This document shows positions 9,627 through 17,919 of a stretch of DNA of 64,000 nt, one piece after another (the first letter of the stretch is position 1; each line of letters opens with the position of its first letter). The position numbers and the translations under genes were made by a program. Origin of the DNA: Pseudomonas brassicacearum. Lineage in GTDB: Bacteria; Pseudomonadota; Gammaproteobacteria; Pseudomonadales; Pseudomonadaceae. A model generated the notes under the pieces. The model saw only the letters and a program-made list of their open reading frames with translations. It did not search any database and was not told the origin of the DNA. The stretch is from contig NZ_CP007410.1 of NCBI RefSeq assembly GCF_000585995.1, positions 6,131,001-6,195,000 on the forward strand. Direction: 5' to 3'.

Positions 9627-10043
9627 ATGATCATTTGCGGCATCGAAATCAAAGGCAGCGAAGCGATTATCGCCGTCGCCTCGCTGGAGCAGCAGGCGTT
9701 GAACCATATCGCGTTGAATACCAAGAAAATCGCCCTGGACGACGATGACGAAGCCGCCAACGTCAAGGCGTTTGCCGCCCAGGTACGGGCGTTCGTGGCG
9801 GAGCATGGCATCGAACGCATCGCGATCAAGAAGCGCAGCAAGAAAGGCGAGTTCGCCGGCGGACCGACCACGTTCAAGATTGAAGGGGTTTTCCAGTTGC
9901 TGGAAGGCTGCGAGGTGACGCTGCTGTCACCGCAGACTATCAACGCGCAGCACAAGAAACATGACTTCGCCTTGCCGGCGACGCTGAACAAGTATCAGCA
10001 TGAGGCGTACAAGGCGGCGTGTTCGGCGTTGATGAAGAAATAG
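9627..10043 (+). CDS. DUF3010 family protein
   Basis: This 138-residue cytosolic protein matches the DUF3010 family along its whole length. It begins MIICGIEIKGSEAIIAVAS, has a central AIKKRSKKGEFAGGPTTFK motif, and ends in QHKKHDFALPATLNKYQHEA. The N-terminal strand pattern recalls RNase H-like nucleotidyl hydrolase folds, with an acidic residue in GIEIKG, but no function has been shown. It is a single gene with weak spacing to both neighbours. Confidence 0.85.
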   Translation: MIICGIEIKGSEAIIAVASLEQQALNHIALNTKKIALDDDDEAANVKAFAAQVRAFVAEHGIERIAIKKRSKKGEFAGGPTTFKIEGVFQLLEGCEVTLLSPQTINAQHKKHDFALPATLNKYQHEAYKAACSALMKK

Positions 10044-10068
10044 ACCTTTTCCAGCCGAACACAATACC

Positions 10069-10200
10069 TGTGGCGAGGGAGCTTGCTCCCGCTCGGCTGC
10101 GCAGCAGTCGTAAACCGGTTTGCAGGGTTCACCTGTTGCACCATGGCGTCTGGTTTTGGGGCGGCTGCGCCACCCAGCGGGAGCAAGCTCCCTCGCCACA
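10069..10200. repeat. REPIN, GGCGAGGGAGCTTGCTCCC class
   Basis: Paired inverted arms TGTGGCGAGGGAGCTTGCTC and its complement lie between the convergent ends of the DUF3010 and ATPase genes. The right arm ends 16 bases from the ATPase stop and may double as a transcription terminator. Confidence 0.9.
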
Positions 10201-10216
10201 GAATGTATTCCCAGGT

Positions 10217-11392
10217 TCAATGTTGCTTGCGATACCCCTTCAACCAATCCGCAAATGCTTTGTCCTCCAAGGCGTAGCCACCGCGATTGGACTTCCACAC
10301 CAACTCCTTGTCACGCAGCGCGTCGATGCAGGATTGGATGGTCTGGGTGCCAGGCACGACTTCGCTGCCCATGCTCCTGAGCACCTTGCCCACGGCCTCC
10401 AGCGTTGAATCGGTGAAGGGCGCAAAGGGTTCGTTGGTTTGCGAGCGCTCGGCCATGACCTGCAGCACTGCCCGTTGCGGCACCGTCAAGGCGTTCCAGG
10501 CGCTTTCAAACTCGGTCCAGACGCCAGCACGGAGCATTTCGGCGCTGTTGCGCAGCAATTCGCCCAGGTGGCTCGCCTCACCCAGTTCCAAGGCAATTTC
10601 GCCAATGATGCTGCGCAGCATTTCAGGGCGGCGCCCTACCAACTCGAAGGCCTGGTCCAAATCATCGGCATTGAACTGATTGGTTTGGGCCAGATGCGCG
10701 TTCAAATGGGCAGCGTAGGCTTTGGTGAACTCTTTACCCAGCAATGGGAAGGCGGTGATGCTGGATCCGTAGAACGGTTGGTTACGGCTGAGTACCAAGT
10801 GCGCGAGTTTGTCGCGATTGGAGCCGGTGAACACCAGGCGCAGGCCGCTGGTATCTCCCTCGCGGCCTTGGTTGAGTTGATCGCGGGCGGCCTTGAGGGC
10901 GAACATCGCGTTGACCCCGGCCTCGGTGGTCAACGCATGTTGGGCTTCGTCGATCACCAGCACCACGGTTTTATCGGCGGCACTGTGCAACAACTCCAGT
11001 GCCTGGGTCAGCGTCGCCCCCTCGGGCAGTTGCGGCAGGCTGAAATCCCAGGACAACGTGCGCAAGAAGCTGAGTTTGTCGATGCCCATGGATTTGGCCA
11101 GCTTGCGGATCCCCTTTTCATAAGGCACCAGTGCCCCGGCGATTGCCGAAGCGATCAGGTCGGCAGGGTCTTTCTCCTTATTGGCCCACAGGTCGACGTA
11201 GACCGCGAGCCAGCCGCGGGTTTCGCACTCGGGAATCAAGTCTTCGCGCAGGAACGTACTTTTTCCGGTACGTCTCGGAGCGGCCAGGAACAGGCCTGAG
11301 GTGTAATCCTGGATCCCGGCGCCGACCAGCCCATCGACAATATTGCGGGCCAGATCAGGGCGTCGGAATACAAAACCGGGGTGCTTGGACAT
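10217..11392 (-). CDS. AAA/STAND-type ATP-binding protein
   Basis: This 391-residue protein has a P-loop ATPase core: Walker A APRRTGKST near residue 37, Walker B VVLVIDEAQHA near residue 142, and a sensor-1-like segment LRLVFTGSNRD near residue 190. A helical lid (GRRPEMLRSIIGEIALELG) and a C-terminal winged-helix-like region (LTVPQRAVLQVMAERSQ to GYALEDKAFADWLKGYRKQH) complete it. The layout resembles Orc1/Cdc6- or STAND-type ATPases with a DNA-binding tail. No partner gene is next to it. A perfect inverted repeat sits immediately upstream, so it may regulate itself. It interrupts the catabolic locus and looks like an insertion; its function is unknown. Confidence 0.82.
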   Translation of the reverse strand: MSKHPGFVFRRPDLARNIVDGLVGAGIQDYTSGLFLAAPRRTGKSTFLREDLIPECETRGWLAVYVDLWANKEKDPADLIASAIAGALVPYEKGIRKLAKSMGIDKLSFLRTLSWDFSLPQLPEGATLTQALELLHSAADKTVVLVIDEAQHALTTEAGVNAMFALKAARDQLNQGREGDTSGLRLVFTGSNRDKLAHLVLSRNQPFYGSSITAFPLLGKEFTKAYAAHLNAHLAQTNQFNADDLDQAFELVGRRPEMLRSIIGEIALELGEASHLGELLRNSAEMLRAGVWTEFESAWNALTVPQRAVLQVMAERSQTNEPFAPFTDSTLEAVGKVLRSMGSEVVPGTQTIQSCIDALRDKELVWKSNRGGYALEDKAFADWLKGYRKQH

Positions 11393-11395
11393 GGC

Positions 11396-11454
11396 TTTAT
11401 ACTCAATTATGGCGACAGGTATAATTTATAGTCGCGAGTATAATTGAGTATAAA
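11396..11454. promoter_or_regulatory. Perfect 15-bp inverted repeat upstream of the ATPase gene
   Basis: TTTATACTCAATTAT (11396-11410) and ATAATTGAGTATAAA (11440-11454) are exact reverse complements separated by 29 bases. Inside, GTATAATT occurs twice in direct orientation (11419 and 11438, 19 bases apart). The left arm begins four bases before the ATPase start codon. The AT-rich tract probably contains the promoter and an operator. Confidence 0.7.
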
Positions 11455-11460
11455 AGCCTG

Positions 11461-12420
11461 TCAAACCACCTCCCGCCCATCCCCCTGCCGCCGCCGATCC
11501 TCCCGTGGACAGCGCGCGAACCGGGCCCGGTAACTGCGGGTGAAGTACGACGGTGATTCAAAGCCGCAGGCGATGCTCACTTCCAGCACGCTCATGTCGG
11601 TCTGGCGCAGCAGTTGCCGGGCCTTTTCCAGGCGCAAGCGCAGGTAGAAGTTGCTCGGGGTGTCGTTCAGGTGCAGGCGGAACAGGCGTTCGAGCTGACG
11701 TCGGGTGACGTTGATGGATTCGGCCAGGGCCAAGGTGCTCAGGGGCGGTTCGCTGTGGGTTTCCATCTCGCCGATGACGTGCACCAGTTTCTTGTTGCGG
11801 ATGCCGTAGCGACTGGCGATTTCCATGCGCTGGTGATCTTTGCGCGGGCGGATGCGGCCGAGCACGAACTGCTCGCTGACCTGGATCGCCAGTTCCGAAC
11901 CGTGGGCCTGGCCGATCAGGTCCAGCATCAGGTCGATGGAAGCCGTGCCGCCCGCGCAAGTAATGCGGCGACGGTCGATTTCGAACAGCTCCTGGGTCAC
12001 GCTGAGCTGTGGATAAGACTCCTTGAACGCTTCGATCGCTTCCCAATGCAGGGTCACGCGATGCCCTTCCAGCAAACCCGCTTCGGCCAGGACCACACTG
12101 CCCGTGTCGATGCCGCCCAGGGTCACACCTTCGCTGTCCAGCCGGTGCAGCCAGCGCTCCAAGGCCGGGGTGGCGAACTTCAGCGGTTCGAACCCCGCCA
12201 CTATCCAGAGGGTCGCGCCCTTTTTCAGCGGCTCCAGCGCGGCATCGGCGTTGACCGACATGCCATTGCTCGCCAGCACCGCTCCACCATCGACACTCAA
12301 CACATGCCAACGATACAGCTCGCCGCGAAAACGATTGGCGACCCGCAACGGCTCGATGGCCGAAATGAAGCCGATGGCTGAAAAGCCCGGCATCAACAAG
12401 AAGTAGAAATCCTGGGACAT
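11461..12420 (-). CDS. cdhR: Carnitine-responsive GlxA/AraC-family regulator CdhR
   Basis: This 319-residue protein has an N-terminal DJ-1/PfpI-like amidotransferase domain (YFLLMPGFSAIGFISAIEPL at residues 5-24, GGIDTGSVVLAEAGLLEG near 100, CAGGTASIDLMLDLIG near 150). It ends in an AraC helix-turn-helix pair (SINVTRRQLERLFRLHLNDT and EVSIACGFESPSYFTRSYRA). It lies divergent from caiX, exactly as P. aeruginosa cdhR does, where it activates the carnitine operon. The start MSQDFYFLLMPGF was chosen because the domain begins there; upstream sequence in frame has no family similarity. Sister gene gbdR lies 6 kb away. Confidence 0.92.
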   Translation of the reverse strand: MSQDFYFLLMPGFSAIGFISAIEPLRVANRFRGELYRWHVLSVDGGAVLASNGMSVNADAALEPLKKGATLWIVAGFEPLKFATPALERWLHRLDSEGVTLGGIDTGSVVLAEAGLLEGHRVTLHWEAIEAFKESYPQLSVTQELFEIDRRRITCAGGTASIDLMLDLIGQAHGSELAIQVSEQFVLGRIRPRKDHQRMEIASRYGIRNKKLVHVIGEMETHSEPPLSTLALAESINVTRRQLERLFRLHLNDTPSNFYLRLRLEKARQLLRQTDMSVLEVSIACGFESPSYFTRSYRARFARCPREDRRRQGDGREVV

Positions 12421-12640
12421 GGAGCGCACTCGGTTGGCGGGTAGCGTGCGGATCTTGATACGCCAGTTGCAAGGGCTGTTCAAGCGCTGGAGGTACGTAT
12501 TCGTGAAACAGGACACCAGGTCGCTGCAGTGCAAGAGCACGTCGCCGCTGTGCGCTTTGCACGACCCGGGGCTGCGTAACTTGGCATCACCGGCGCGCAG
12601 ACGCCGGAACCCATAACAATAAGCTGCCGAGGAACCCGAC
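12421..12640. promoter_or_regulatory. Divergent cdhR-caiX control region
   Basis: This 220-base intergenic region carries both promoters. GTGCAA (12529-12534) and TTGCAC (12557-12562) form a short inverted pair that is a candidate CdhR site; this is only a suggestion. AGGAACCCGAC before 12641 is the caiX ribosome site. Confidence 0.45.
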
Positions 12641-13585
12641 ATGAAACGACTGATCAGCTCCTGCGTTCTTGCACTCAGCGGTACCACTTTACTCAATGGC
12701 GTCGCCATGGCCGCCGAACCCGCCGCGTGCCAGAACGTGCGCCTGGGTGTGGTCAACTGGACCGACGTCATCGCCACCAGCGCCCTGACCCAAGTGATGC
12801 TCGATGGCCTCGGCTACAAGACCAAGCAGACCAGCGCCTCCCAGCAAATCATCTTCGCCGGCATTCGCGACCAGCGCCTGGACCTGTTCCTGGGCTACTG
12901 GAACCCGCTGATGACCCAGACCATCACCCCATTTGTCGAAGCCAAGCAGGTCAAGGTCCTGGAACAGCCAAGCCTCAAGGACGCCCGCGCCACCCTGGCC
13001 GTGCCGACTTACCTGGCCGACAAGGGCCTGAAGACGTTCGCCGACATCGCCAAATTCGAGAAAGAACTGGGCGGCAAGATCTATGGCATCGAACCGGGCT
13101 CGGGTGCCAATACCCAGATCAAGGCAATGATCGCCAAGAACCAGTTCGGCCTGGGCAAATTCCAACTGGTCGAGTCCAGCGAGGCCGGCATGCTCGCCGC
13201 CGTGGACCGCGCCGTGCGGCGCAAGGAAGCCGTGGTGTTCTTTGGCTGGGCGCCGCACCCGATGAACGTCAACGTGCAAATGACCTATCTCACCGGCAGC
13301 GAAGACGCCCTCGGCCCGAACGAAGGCATGGCCACCGTGTGGACCGTCACTGCACCGAGCTACGCCGAGCAATGCCCGAACGTCGGTCGCTTGCTGAGCA
13401 ACCTGACATTCACCGCCGAAGACGAGAGCCGGATGATGCAGCCGTTGCTGGATCACAAGGACCCGCTCGAATCGGCCCGGCAATGGCTCAAGGATCATCC
13501 GCAAGACAAGCAGCGCTGGCTCGAAGGCGTGACCACCTTCGACGGCAAGCCGGCCGCCGACAACCTGAAACTCACCAGTAACTGA
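12641..13585 (+). CDS. caiX: Carnitine-binding periplasmic protein CaiX
   Basis: This 314-residue protein has a signal peptide (SCVLALSGTTLLNGVAMA, cut near residue 25) and the OpuAC-type substrate-binding fold. Aromatic and acidic landmarks include VNWTDVIATSALTQ, FLGYWNPLMTQ, YGIEPGSGAN and FFGWAPHPMNV. Its close paralogue in the window is CbcX. In P. aeruginosa CaiX binds carnitine and delivers it to the CbcWV core, so one permease/ATPase pair serves several binding proteins. No permease gene lies next to caiX here, which fits this sharing. It is the first gene of the carnitine operon. Confidence 0.92.
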   Translation: MKRLISSCVLALSGTTLLNGVAMAAEPAACQNVRLGVVNWTDVIATSALTQVMLDGLGYKTKQTSASQQIIFAGIRDQRLDLFLGYWNPLMTQTITPFVEAKQVKVLEQPSLKDARATLAVPTYLADKGLKTFADIAKFEKELGGKIYGIEPGSGANTQIKAMIAKNQFGLGKFQLVESSEAGMLAAVDRAVRRKEAVVFFGWAPHPMNVNVQMTYLTGSEDALGPNEGMATVWTVTAPSYAEQCPNVGRLLSNLTFTAEDESRMMQPLLDHKDPLESARQWLKDHPQDKQRWLEGVTTFDGKPAADNLKLTSN

Positions 13586-13600
13586 CCCGCCGTTATCCAT

Positions 13601-13626
13601 CTGCGCAGCGCCAAAGGGCTGCGCAG
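13601..13626 (+). promoter_or_regulatory. Intercistronic hairpin after caiX
   Basis: CTGCGCAGC (13601-13609) pairs with GCTGCGCAG (13618-13626) around an 8-base loop. There is no T-tract, so it is more likely an mRNA-stabilising or attenuating hairpin that lets the binding protein be made in excess over the enzymes downstream. Confidence 0.6.
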
Positions 13627-13656
13627 TGACTTACCACGCCTGAAGGAATCCGCACC

Positions 13657-14544
13657 ATGAACCACGACGTCATCATCACCTGCGCACTCACCGGTGCTGG
13701 CGACACGACCGCCAAGAGCCCTCACGTCCCGGTCACCCCGAAACAGATCGCCGCAGCCGCCATCGAGGCCGCGAAGGCCGGGGCCACGGTGGTCCACTGC
13801 CACGTTCGCGACCCGCAGACCGGCAAGTTCAGCCGTGACGTGGCGCTGTACCGCGAAGTAATGGAGCGCATCCGTGAGGCCGACGTGGACATCATCGTCA
13901 ACCTCACCGCCGGCATGGGCGGTGACCTGGAGATCGGCGCTGGCGAACGGCCGATGGAGTTTGGTCCCAATACTGACCTGGTGGGCCCGCTGACCCGCCT
14001 GGCCCACGTCGAAGAGCTGTTGCCGGAAATCTGCACCCTGGATTGCGGCACCCTGAACTTCGGCGACGGCGACACCATTTACGTCTCCACCCCGGCACAA
14101 CTGCGCGCCGGCGCCAAGCGCATCACTGAACTGGGGGTCAAGGCCGAGCTGGAAATCTTCGACACCGGCCACCTGTGGTTCGCCAAGCAACTGATCAAGG
14201 AAGGCCTGCTGGACAACCCGCTGTTCCAGCTCTGCCTGGGCATCCCGTGGGGCGCACCGGCCGACACCACCACGATGAAAGCCATGGTCGACAACTTGCC
14301 GGCAGACGCCGTGTGGGCCGGCTTCGGCATCGGCCGCATGCAAATGCCAATGGCCGCCCAGGCCGTACTGCTCGGCGGCAACGTGCGGGTCGGGCTGGAA
14401 GACAACCTGTGGCTGGACAAAGGCGTGCTCGCCACCAACGGCCAACTGGTGGAACGCGCTGGCGAAATCCTCAGCCGCCTTGGGGCGCGTGTGCTCACCC
14501 CAGCAGAAGGCCGCAAGAAAATGGGCCTGACCCCGCGCGGCTAA
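13657..14544 (+). CDS. cdhC: Dehydrocarnitine cleavage enzyme CdhC (BKACE family)
   Basis: This 295-residue protein is a beta-keto acid cleavage enzyme (DUF849). These zinc enzymes condense a beta-keto acid with acetyl-CoA. Signatures are the N-terminal strand [11 protein letters not shown], the metal-binding [15 protein letters not shown] near residue 45, a TAGMGG loop, and [20 protein letters not shown]. In carnitine catabolism it converts 3-dehydrocarnitine and acetyl-CoA to betainyl-CoA and acetoacetate, the step between CdhA and the thioesterase CdhB. The order caiX-cdhC-cdhA-cdhB is that of P. aeruginosa. Confidence 0.93.
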   Translation: MNHDVIITCALTGAGDTTAKSPHVPVTPKQIAAAAIEAAKAGATVVHCHVRDPQTGKFSRDVALYREVMERIREADVDIIVNLTAGMGGDLEIGAGERPMEFGPNTDLVGPLTRLAHVEELLPEICTLDCGTLNFGDGDTIYVSTPAQLRAGAKRITELGVKAELEIFDTGHLWFAKQLIKEGLLDNPLFQLCLGIPWGAPADTTTMKAMVDNLPADAVWAGFGIGRMQMPMAAQAVLLGGNVRVGLEDNLWLDKGVLATNGQLVERAGEILSRLGARVLTPAEGRKKMGLTPRG

Positions 14545-14603
14545 ACCGAACGTGCACATTGGATCTGCGGTAACAGCAGATCTTAAGACTACCCAAGATC
14601 GAG

Positions 14604-14696
14604 TGTGGGAGCGGGCTTGCTCGCGAAGGGGCCGGTACATCCGATGGATCTTCTGTGAAAGGAATTCCGTCTTCGCGAGCAAGCCCGCTCCCCCAT
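14604..14696. repeat. REP pair, GTGGGAGCGGGCTTGCTCGCG class
   Basis: TGTGGGAGCGGGCTTGCTCG and its complement flank about 45 bases between cdhC and cdhA. The palindrome lies inside the operon. Confidence 0.88.
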
Positions 14697-14728
14697 TAGC
14701 AATCAGCGAATTACTCAGGAAAATCACC

Positions 14729-15694
14729 ATGAGCTTTATCACCGACATCAAGACCTTCGCCGCCCTGGGCAGCGGTGTGATCGGCAGCGGCTGGGTCAGC
14801 CGCGCCCTGGCCCATGGCCTGGACGTCGTGGCCTGGGACCCGGCACCCGGTGCCGAAGCGGCGCTGCGCAAGCGCGTCGCCAATGCCTGGGGCGCACTGG
14901 AAAAACAGGGCCTGGCACCCGGCGCCTCGCAGGATCGGCTGCGCTTTGTCGCCACCATCGAGGAGTGCGTGCGCGACGCCGACTTCATCCAGGAAAGCGC
15001 CCCCGAGCGCCTGGCGCTGAAACTCGAACTGCACGGTCAGATCAGCGCCGCCGCCAAGCCAAACGCGCTGATCGGCTCCAGCACTTCGGGGCTTTTGCCC
15101 AGTGAGTTCTACGAAGGTTGCACGCACCCGGAACGTTGCGTGGTCGGGCACCCATTCAACCCGGTTTACCTGCTGCCGCTGGTGGAAGTGGTGGGCGGCA
15201 GGAACACCGCGCCCGAAGCGGTGCAAGCCGCCATGCAAGTGTATGAATCCCTCGGCATGCGGCCGCTGCATGTACGCAAGGAAGTACCCGGTTTCATCGC
15301 CGACCGGCTGCTCGAAGCGCTGTGGCGCGAGGCATTGCACCTGGTCAACGACGGCGTGGCCACCACCGGGGAAATCGACGACGCCATCCGTTTCGGTGCC
15401 GGGTTGCGCTGGTCGTTCATGGGCACGTTCCTGACCTACACACTGGCCGGCGGCGATGCCGGGATGCGCCATTTCATGGCCCAGTTCGGCCCGGCGCTAC
15501 AACTGCCATGGACCTACCTGCCGGCGCCGGAGCTGACCGAGAAGCTGATCGACGATGTGGTGGACGGGACAAGCGAGCAACTGGGCAGCCACAGTATTTC
15601 GGCGCTGGAGCGCTATCGTGATGATTGTTTGTTGGCGGTGCTGGAGGCGGTGAAGACCACCAAGGCCAAGCATGGCATGGCGTTCAGCGAATAA
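14729..15694 (+). CDS. cdhA: L-carnitine dehydrogenase CdhA
   Basis: This 321-residue protein belongs to the 3-hydroxyacyl-CoA dehydrogenase superfamily and oxidises L-carnitine to 3-dehydrocarnitine with NAD+. The Rossmann motif [10 protein letters not shown] is at residues 13-22, followed by the acidic strand end VVAWDP. The catalytic region shows [14 protein letters not shown] and [20 protein letters not shown], with the conserved His and Asn. The C-terminal helical domain carries [16 protein letters not shown]. The start at [10 protein letters not shown] follows CTCAGGAAAATCACC. Upstream codons in the same frame belong to the REP element and are not part of the protein. Confidence 0.94.
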   Translation: MSFITDIKTFAALGSGVIGSGWVSRALAHGLDVVAWDPAPGAEAALRKRVANAWGALEKQGLAPGASQDRLRFVATIEECVRDADFIQESAPERLALKLELHGQISAAAKPNALIGSSTSGLLPSEFYEGCTHPERCVVGHPFNPVYLLPLVEVVGGRNTAPEAVQAAMQVYESLGMRPLHVRKEVPGFIADRLLEALWREALHLVNDGVATTGEIDDAIRFGAGLRWSFMGTFLTYTLAGGDAGMRHFMAQFGPALQLPWTYLPAPELTEKLIDDVVDGTSEQLGSHSISALERYRDDCLLAVLEAVKTTKAKHGMAFSE

Positions 15695-15705
15695 ACACTA
15701 CCCCT

Positions 15706-15839
15706 TGTGGTGAGGGAGCTTGCTCCCGCTCGGCCGCGAAGCGGTCCGTAAAACCAGCGAATGCGATTTGACTGATACACCGCATAGGCCGGTTTTGGGA
15801 CTGCTTCGCAGTCCAGCGGGAGCAAGCTCCCTCGCCACA
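15706..15839. repeat. REPIN, GGCGAGGGAGCTTGCTCCC class
   Basis: Paired arms surround a spacer that is nearly identical to the spacer of the REPIN at 18187-18319, including CCGCATAGGCCGGTTTTGGG. The two are recent copies of each other. It lies between cdhA and the thioesterase gene. Confidence 0.92.
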
Positions 15840-15875
15840 AATGGGTACACCAGCGACTATTTGTGGAGTTCCGCC

Positions 15876-16352
15876 ATGCCCACCCTCACCACCTACCAAA
15901 CCCGCGTCCGCCCCGAATGGGTCGATTACAACGGCCACCTGCGCGATGCCTTCTACCTGCTGATTTTCAGCTATGCCACCGACGCGCTGATGGACCGGCT
16001 CGGCATGGACAGCCAGAACCGCGAGGCCAGCGGCCACTCGCTGTTCACCCTCGAACTGCACCTCAATTACCTGCACGAAGTGAAGCTCGACGCAGACGTG
16101 GAAGTACGCACGCAAATCATCGGCCATGACGCCAAGCGCCTGCACCTCTACCACAGCCTGCACCTGGCCGGCGGCGACAAAGAGCTGGCCGGCAATGAGC
16201 AGATGCTGCTTCACGTCGACCTGGCGGGTCCGCGCTCGGCGCCCTTCACGCAGCAGACCCTGGGCACACTCACCGCCCTGCTCGATGAACAGTCCGATCT
16301 GCCGCCCCCGGCCTATATCGGCCGGGTCATCGCCCTGCCACCTGCCCGCTAA
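15876..16352 (+). CDS. cdhB: Betainyl-CoA thioesterase CdhB
   Basis: This 158-residue hot-dog-fold protein is of the 4-hydroxybenzoyl-CoA thioesterase type. The active-site region is EWVDYNGHLRDAFYLLIFSY (residues about 13-32), with the catalytic Asp and the YNGH turn, followed by the helix ALMDRLGMD. In P. aeruginosa CdhB releases glycine betaine from betainyl-CoA, which joins carnitine breakdown to the Gbc/Dgc pathway. The start MPTLTTYQTRVRPEW was chosen because it opens the first strand of the fold and has TGGAGTTCCGCC before it. Confidence 0.88.
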   Translation: MPTLTTYQTRVRPEWVDYNGHLRDAFYLLIFSYATDALMDRLGMDSQNREASGHSLFTLELHLNYLHEVKLDADVEVRTQIIGHDAKRLHLYHSLHLAGGDKELAGNEQMLLHVDLAGPRSAPFTQQTLGTLTALLDEQSDLPPPAYIGRVIALPPAR

Positions 16353-16374
16353 GTCACACGAACAGGAGATCGCC

Positions 16375-17538
16375 ATGAACACTGCCGCCGCGTTTGCCGA
16401 CTTCCGCCGCTATCCCCTGATCTGCGCGCTGGGTGCTGTAACGTCCTTGGCCGACCGGGTGCAGGTCACCTGGGTCGACGGCCGGGTCAGCCCTTTCCAT
16501 CATCAGTGGCTGCGGGACAACTGCCCTTGCCCTCAATGCGTCTACACCGTCACCCGCGAACAAGTACTGGAAATCGTCGACGTGCCTGAAGACAGCGCAG
16601 CCGGTGCGATCCGCCTCGATGGCGAAGGCTGCCTGTGCGTCGATTGGCAGGACGGTCACCAGAGCCGCTTCGACCCGGGCTGGCTACGGGCCCATGCCTA
16701 TGATGAGCAGTCCAGGGCCGAACGCCTGGCGAGCAAGCCCAAAAGCCAGTTATGGCGGCACGATCTGCAACTGCCGGTGTTCGATTACCAGGCCCTGATG
16801 GATGACGCCGATGCGCTGTTGCAATGGCTGCTGGCGGTGCGCGACATCGGCCTGACGCAAGTGCGCGGCGTGCCCACCGAACCCGGTTCGCTGAAACAGA
16901 TTGCCCAGCGCATTTCGTTCATTCGTGAGAGCAACTTCGGCGTGCTGTTCAACGTGCAATCCAAGGCCGACGCCGACAGCAACGCCTACACCGCTTTCAA
17001 CCTGCCACTGCACAGCGACCTGCCAACCCGGGAGTTACAACCTGGGCTGCAGTTTTTGCATTGCCTGGTGAATGAAGCCGACGGCGGCGAGAGCATTTTT
17101 GTCGACGGTTTTGCCATCGCCGAGACGCTGCGCCAGGAAGATCCCGAAGCCTTTGCCACTCTGTGCGAAATCCCGGTGGAGTTTCGCAACAAGGATCGCC
17201 ACAGCGACTACCGCTGCCTGGCGCCCATCATTGCGCTGGATGCACTGGGGCATGTCGCGGAAATCCGCATGGCGAATTTCCTGCGCGGGCCGTTCGACAC
17301 CACCGTCGAGCAAATGCCCAGGCTTTACCGCGCCTACCGACGCTTCATCGCCCTGACCCGCGCACCACAGTTTCGTGTGATGCAACGACTCGAACCCGGC
17401 CAGCTCTGGTGCTTCGACAACCGCCGTACGCTCCATGCCCGCAACGCCTTTGACCCGGCTTCCGGGGCGCGGCATTTCCAGGGGTGTTATGTGGATCGGG
17501 ATGAGTTGTTGTCGCGGATTCTGGTGTTGCAGAGGTAG
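16375..17538 (+). CDS. Gamma-butyrobetaine dioxygenase-like 2-oxoglutarate/Fe(II) oxygenase
   Basis: This 387-residue protein matches gamma-butyrobetaine hydroxylase in length and order. It has a small N-terminal DUF971-type zinc domain (RDNCPCPQCV near residues 42-51). The double-stranded beta-helix follows with the iron ligands in LPLHSDLPTREL (His and Asp near residue 205) and RRTLHARNAFDP (distal His near residue 350), and the 2-oxoglutarate Arg in GARHFQGCYVDRDEL. Hydroxylation of gamma-butyrobetaine yields L-carnitine, the substrate of CdhA in the same operon. A ribosome site (ACAGGAGATCGCC) precedes the start, and the cdhB stop is 22 bases upstream. Another BBOX/TauD substrate is possible but less likely. 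Confidence 0.88.
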   Translation: MNTAAAFADFRRYPLICALGAVTSLADRVQVTWVDGRVSPFHHQWLRDNCPCPQCVYTVTREQVLEIVDVPEDSAAGAIRLDGEGCLCVDWQDGHQSRFDPGWLRAHAYDEQSRAERLASKPKSQLWRHDLQLPVFDYQALMDDADALLQWLLAVRDIGLTQVRGVPTEPGSLKQIAQRISFIRESNFGVLFNVQSKADADSNAYTAFNLPLHSDLPTRELQPGLQFLHCLVNEADGGESIFVDGFAIAETLRQEDPEAFATLCEIPVEFRNKDRHSDYRCLAPIIALDALGHVAEIRMANFLRGPFDTTVEQMPRLYRAYRRFIALTRAPQFRVMQRLEPGQLWCFDNRRTLHARNAFDPASGARHFQGCYVDRDELLSRILVLQR

Positions 17539-17552
17539 ACCGCGTCATCGTT

Positions 17553-17630
17553 CATCGCGAGCAAGCTCGCTCCCACAGGGGGCTGTGTCGTTCAAAAAAC
17601 CTAATGTGGGAGCGAGCTTGCTTGCGATAG
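17553..17630. repeat. REP pair, GCGAGCAAGCTCGCTCCCAC class
   Basis: CATCGCGAGCAAGCTCGCTC and the inverted GAGCGAGCTTGCTTGCGATA flank about 30 bases. The right arm has one change from the consensus (TTGCTTGCG). Confidence 0.85.
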
Positions 17631-17670
17631 CGCTCTGTCGAACAACCCATCACTCCCTGATTCTCACAGG

Positions 17671-17707
17671 CAAAAAAATCCCCGATCAAGCCGTGACAGG
17701 ATCGGGG
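17671..17707 (-). terminator. Rho-independent terminator reading leftwards
   Basis: On the minus strand CCCCGATC pairs with GATCGGGG around a 12-base loop and is followed by ATTTTTTT. It directly follows the short open remnant at 17716-17799 and has no intact minus-strand gene upstream nearby. Confidence 0.7.
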
Positions 17708-17715
17708 CAGGAGCG

Positions 17716-17799
17716 TTACTGGAGGAGCTGTTGCGCGAGGGTGACCAAACCATCGTGATTCAGCTTGAGTTCAGTGTGCCCAGTCCGGATTAGCGGGAG
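17716..17799 (-). pseudogene. Possible 3' remnant of a lost gene
   Basis: A 27-codon minus-strand frame without a start codon reads LPLIRTGHTELKLNHDGLVT and ends LAQQLLQ, then TAA. The stop lies 9 bases before a good leftward terminator. The combination looks like the tail of a gene whose front has been deleted. The family was not recognised, and chance cannot be excluded at this length. Confidence 0.3.
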
Positions 17800-17919
17800 T
17801 TAGCCGAAAACGACCTGCTCATAGGTATCCGGGCCATTGCGACAGTTTGCCCTTGCCGCCGCTTCGGGTGGCTACCAGAATCGAGGCACGACCCCAATCC
17901 CTGAATAAGGAAAAGCGTC

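Noticed and set aside
14552..14728. An N-terminal extension of cdhA.
   Set aside because: These codons translate the REP pair. The Rossmann fold starts at [10 protein letters not shown] with its own ribosome site.
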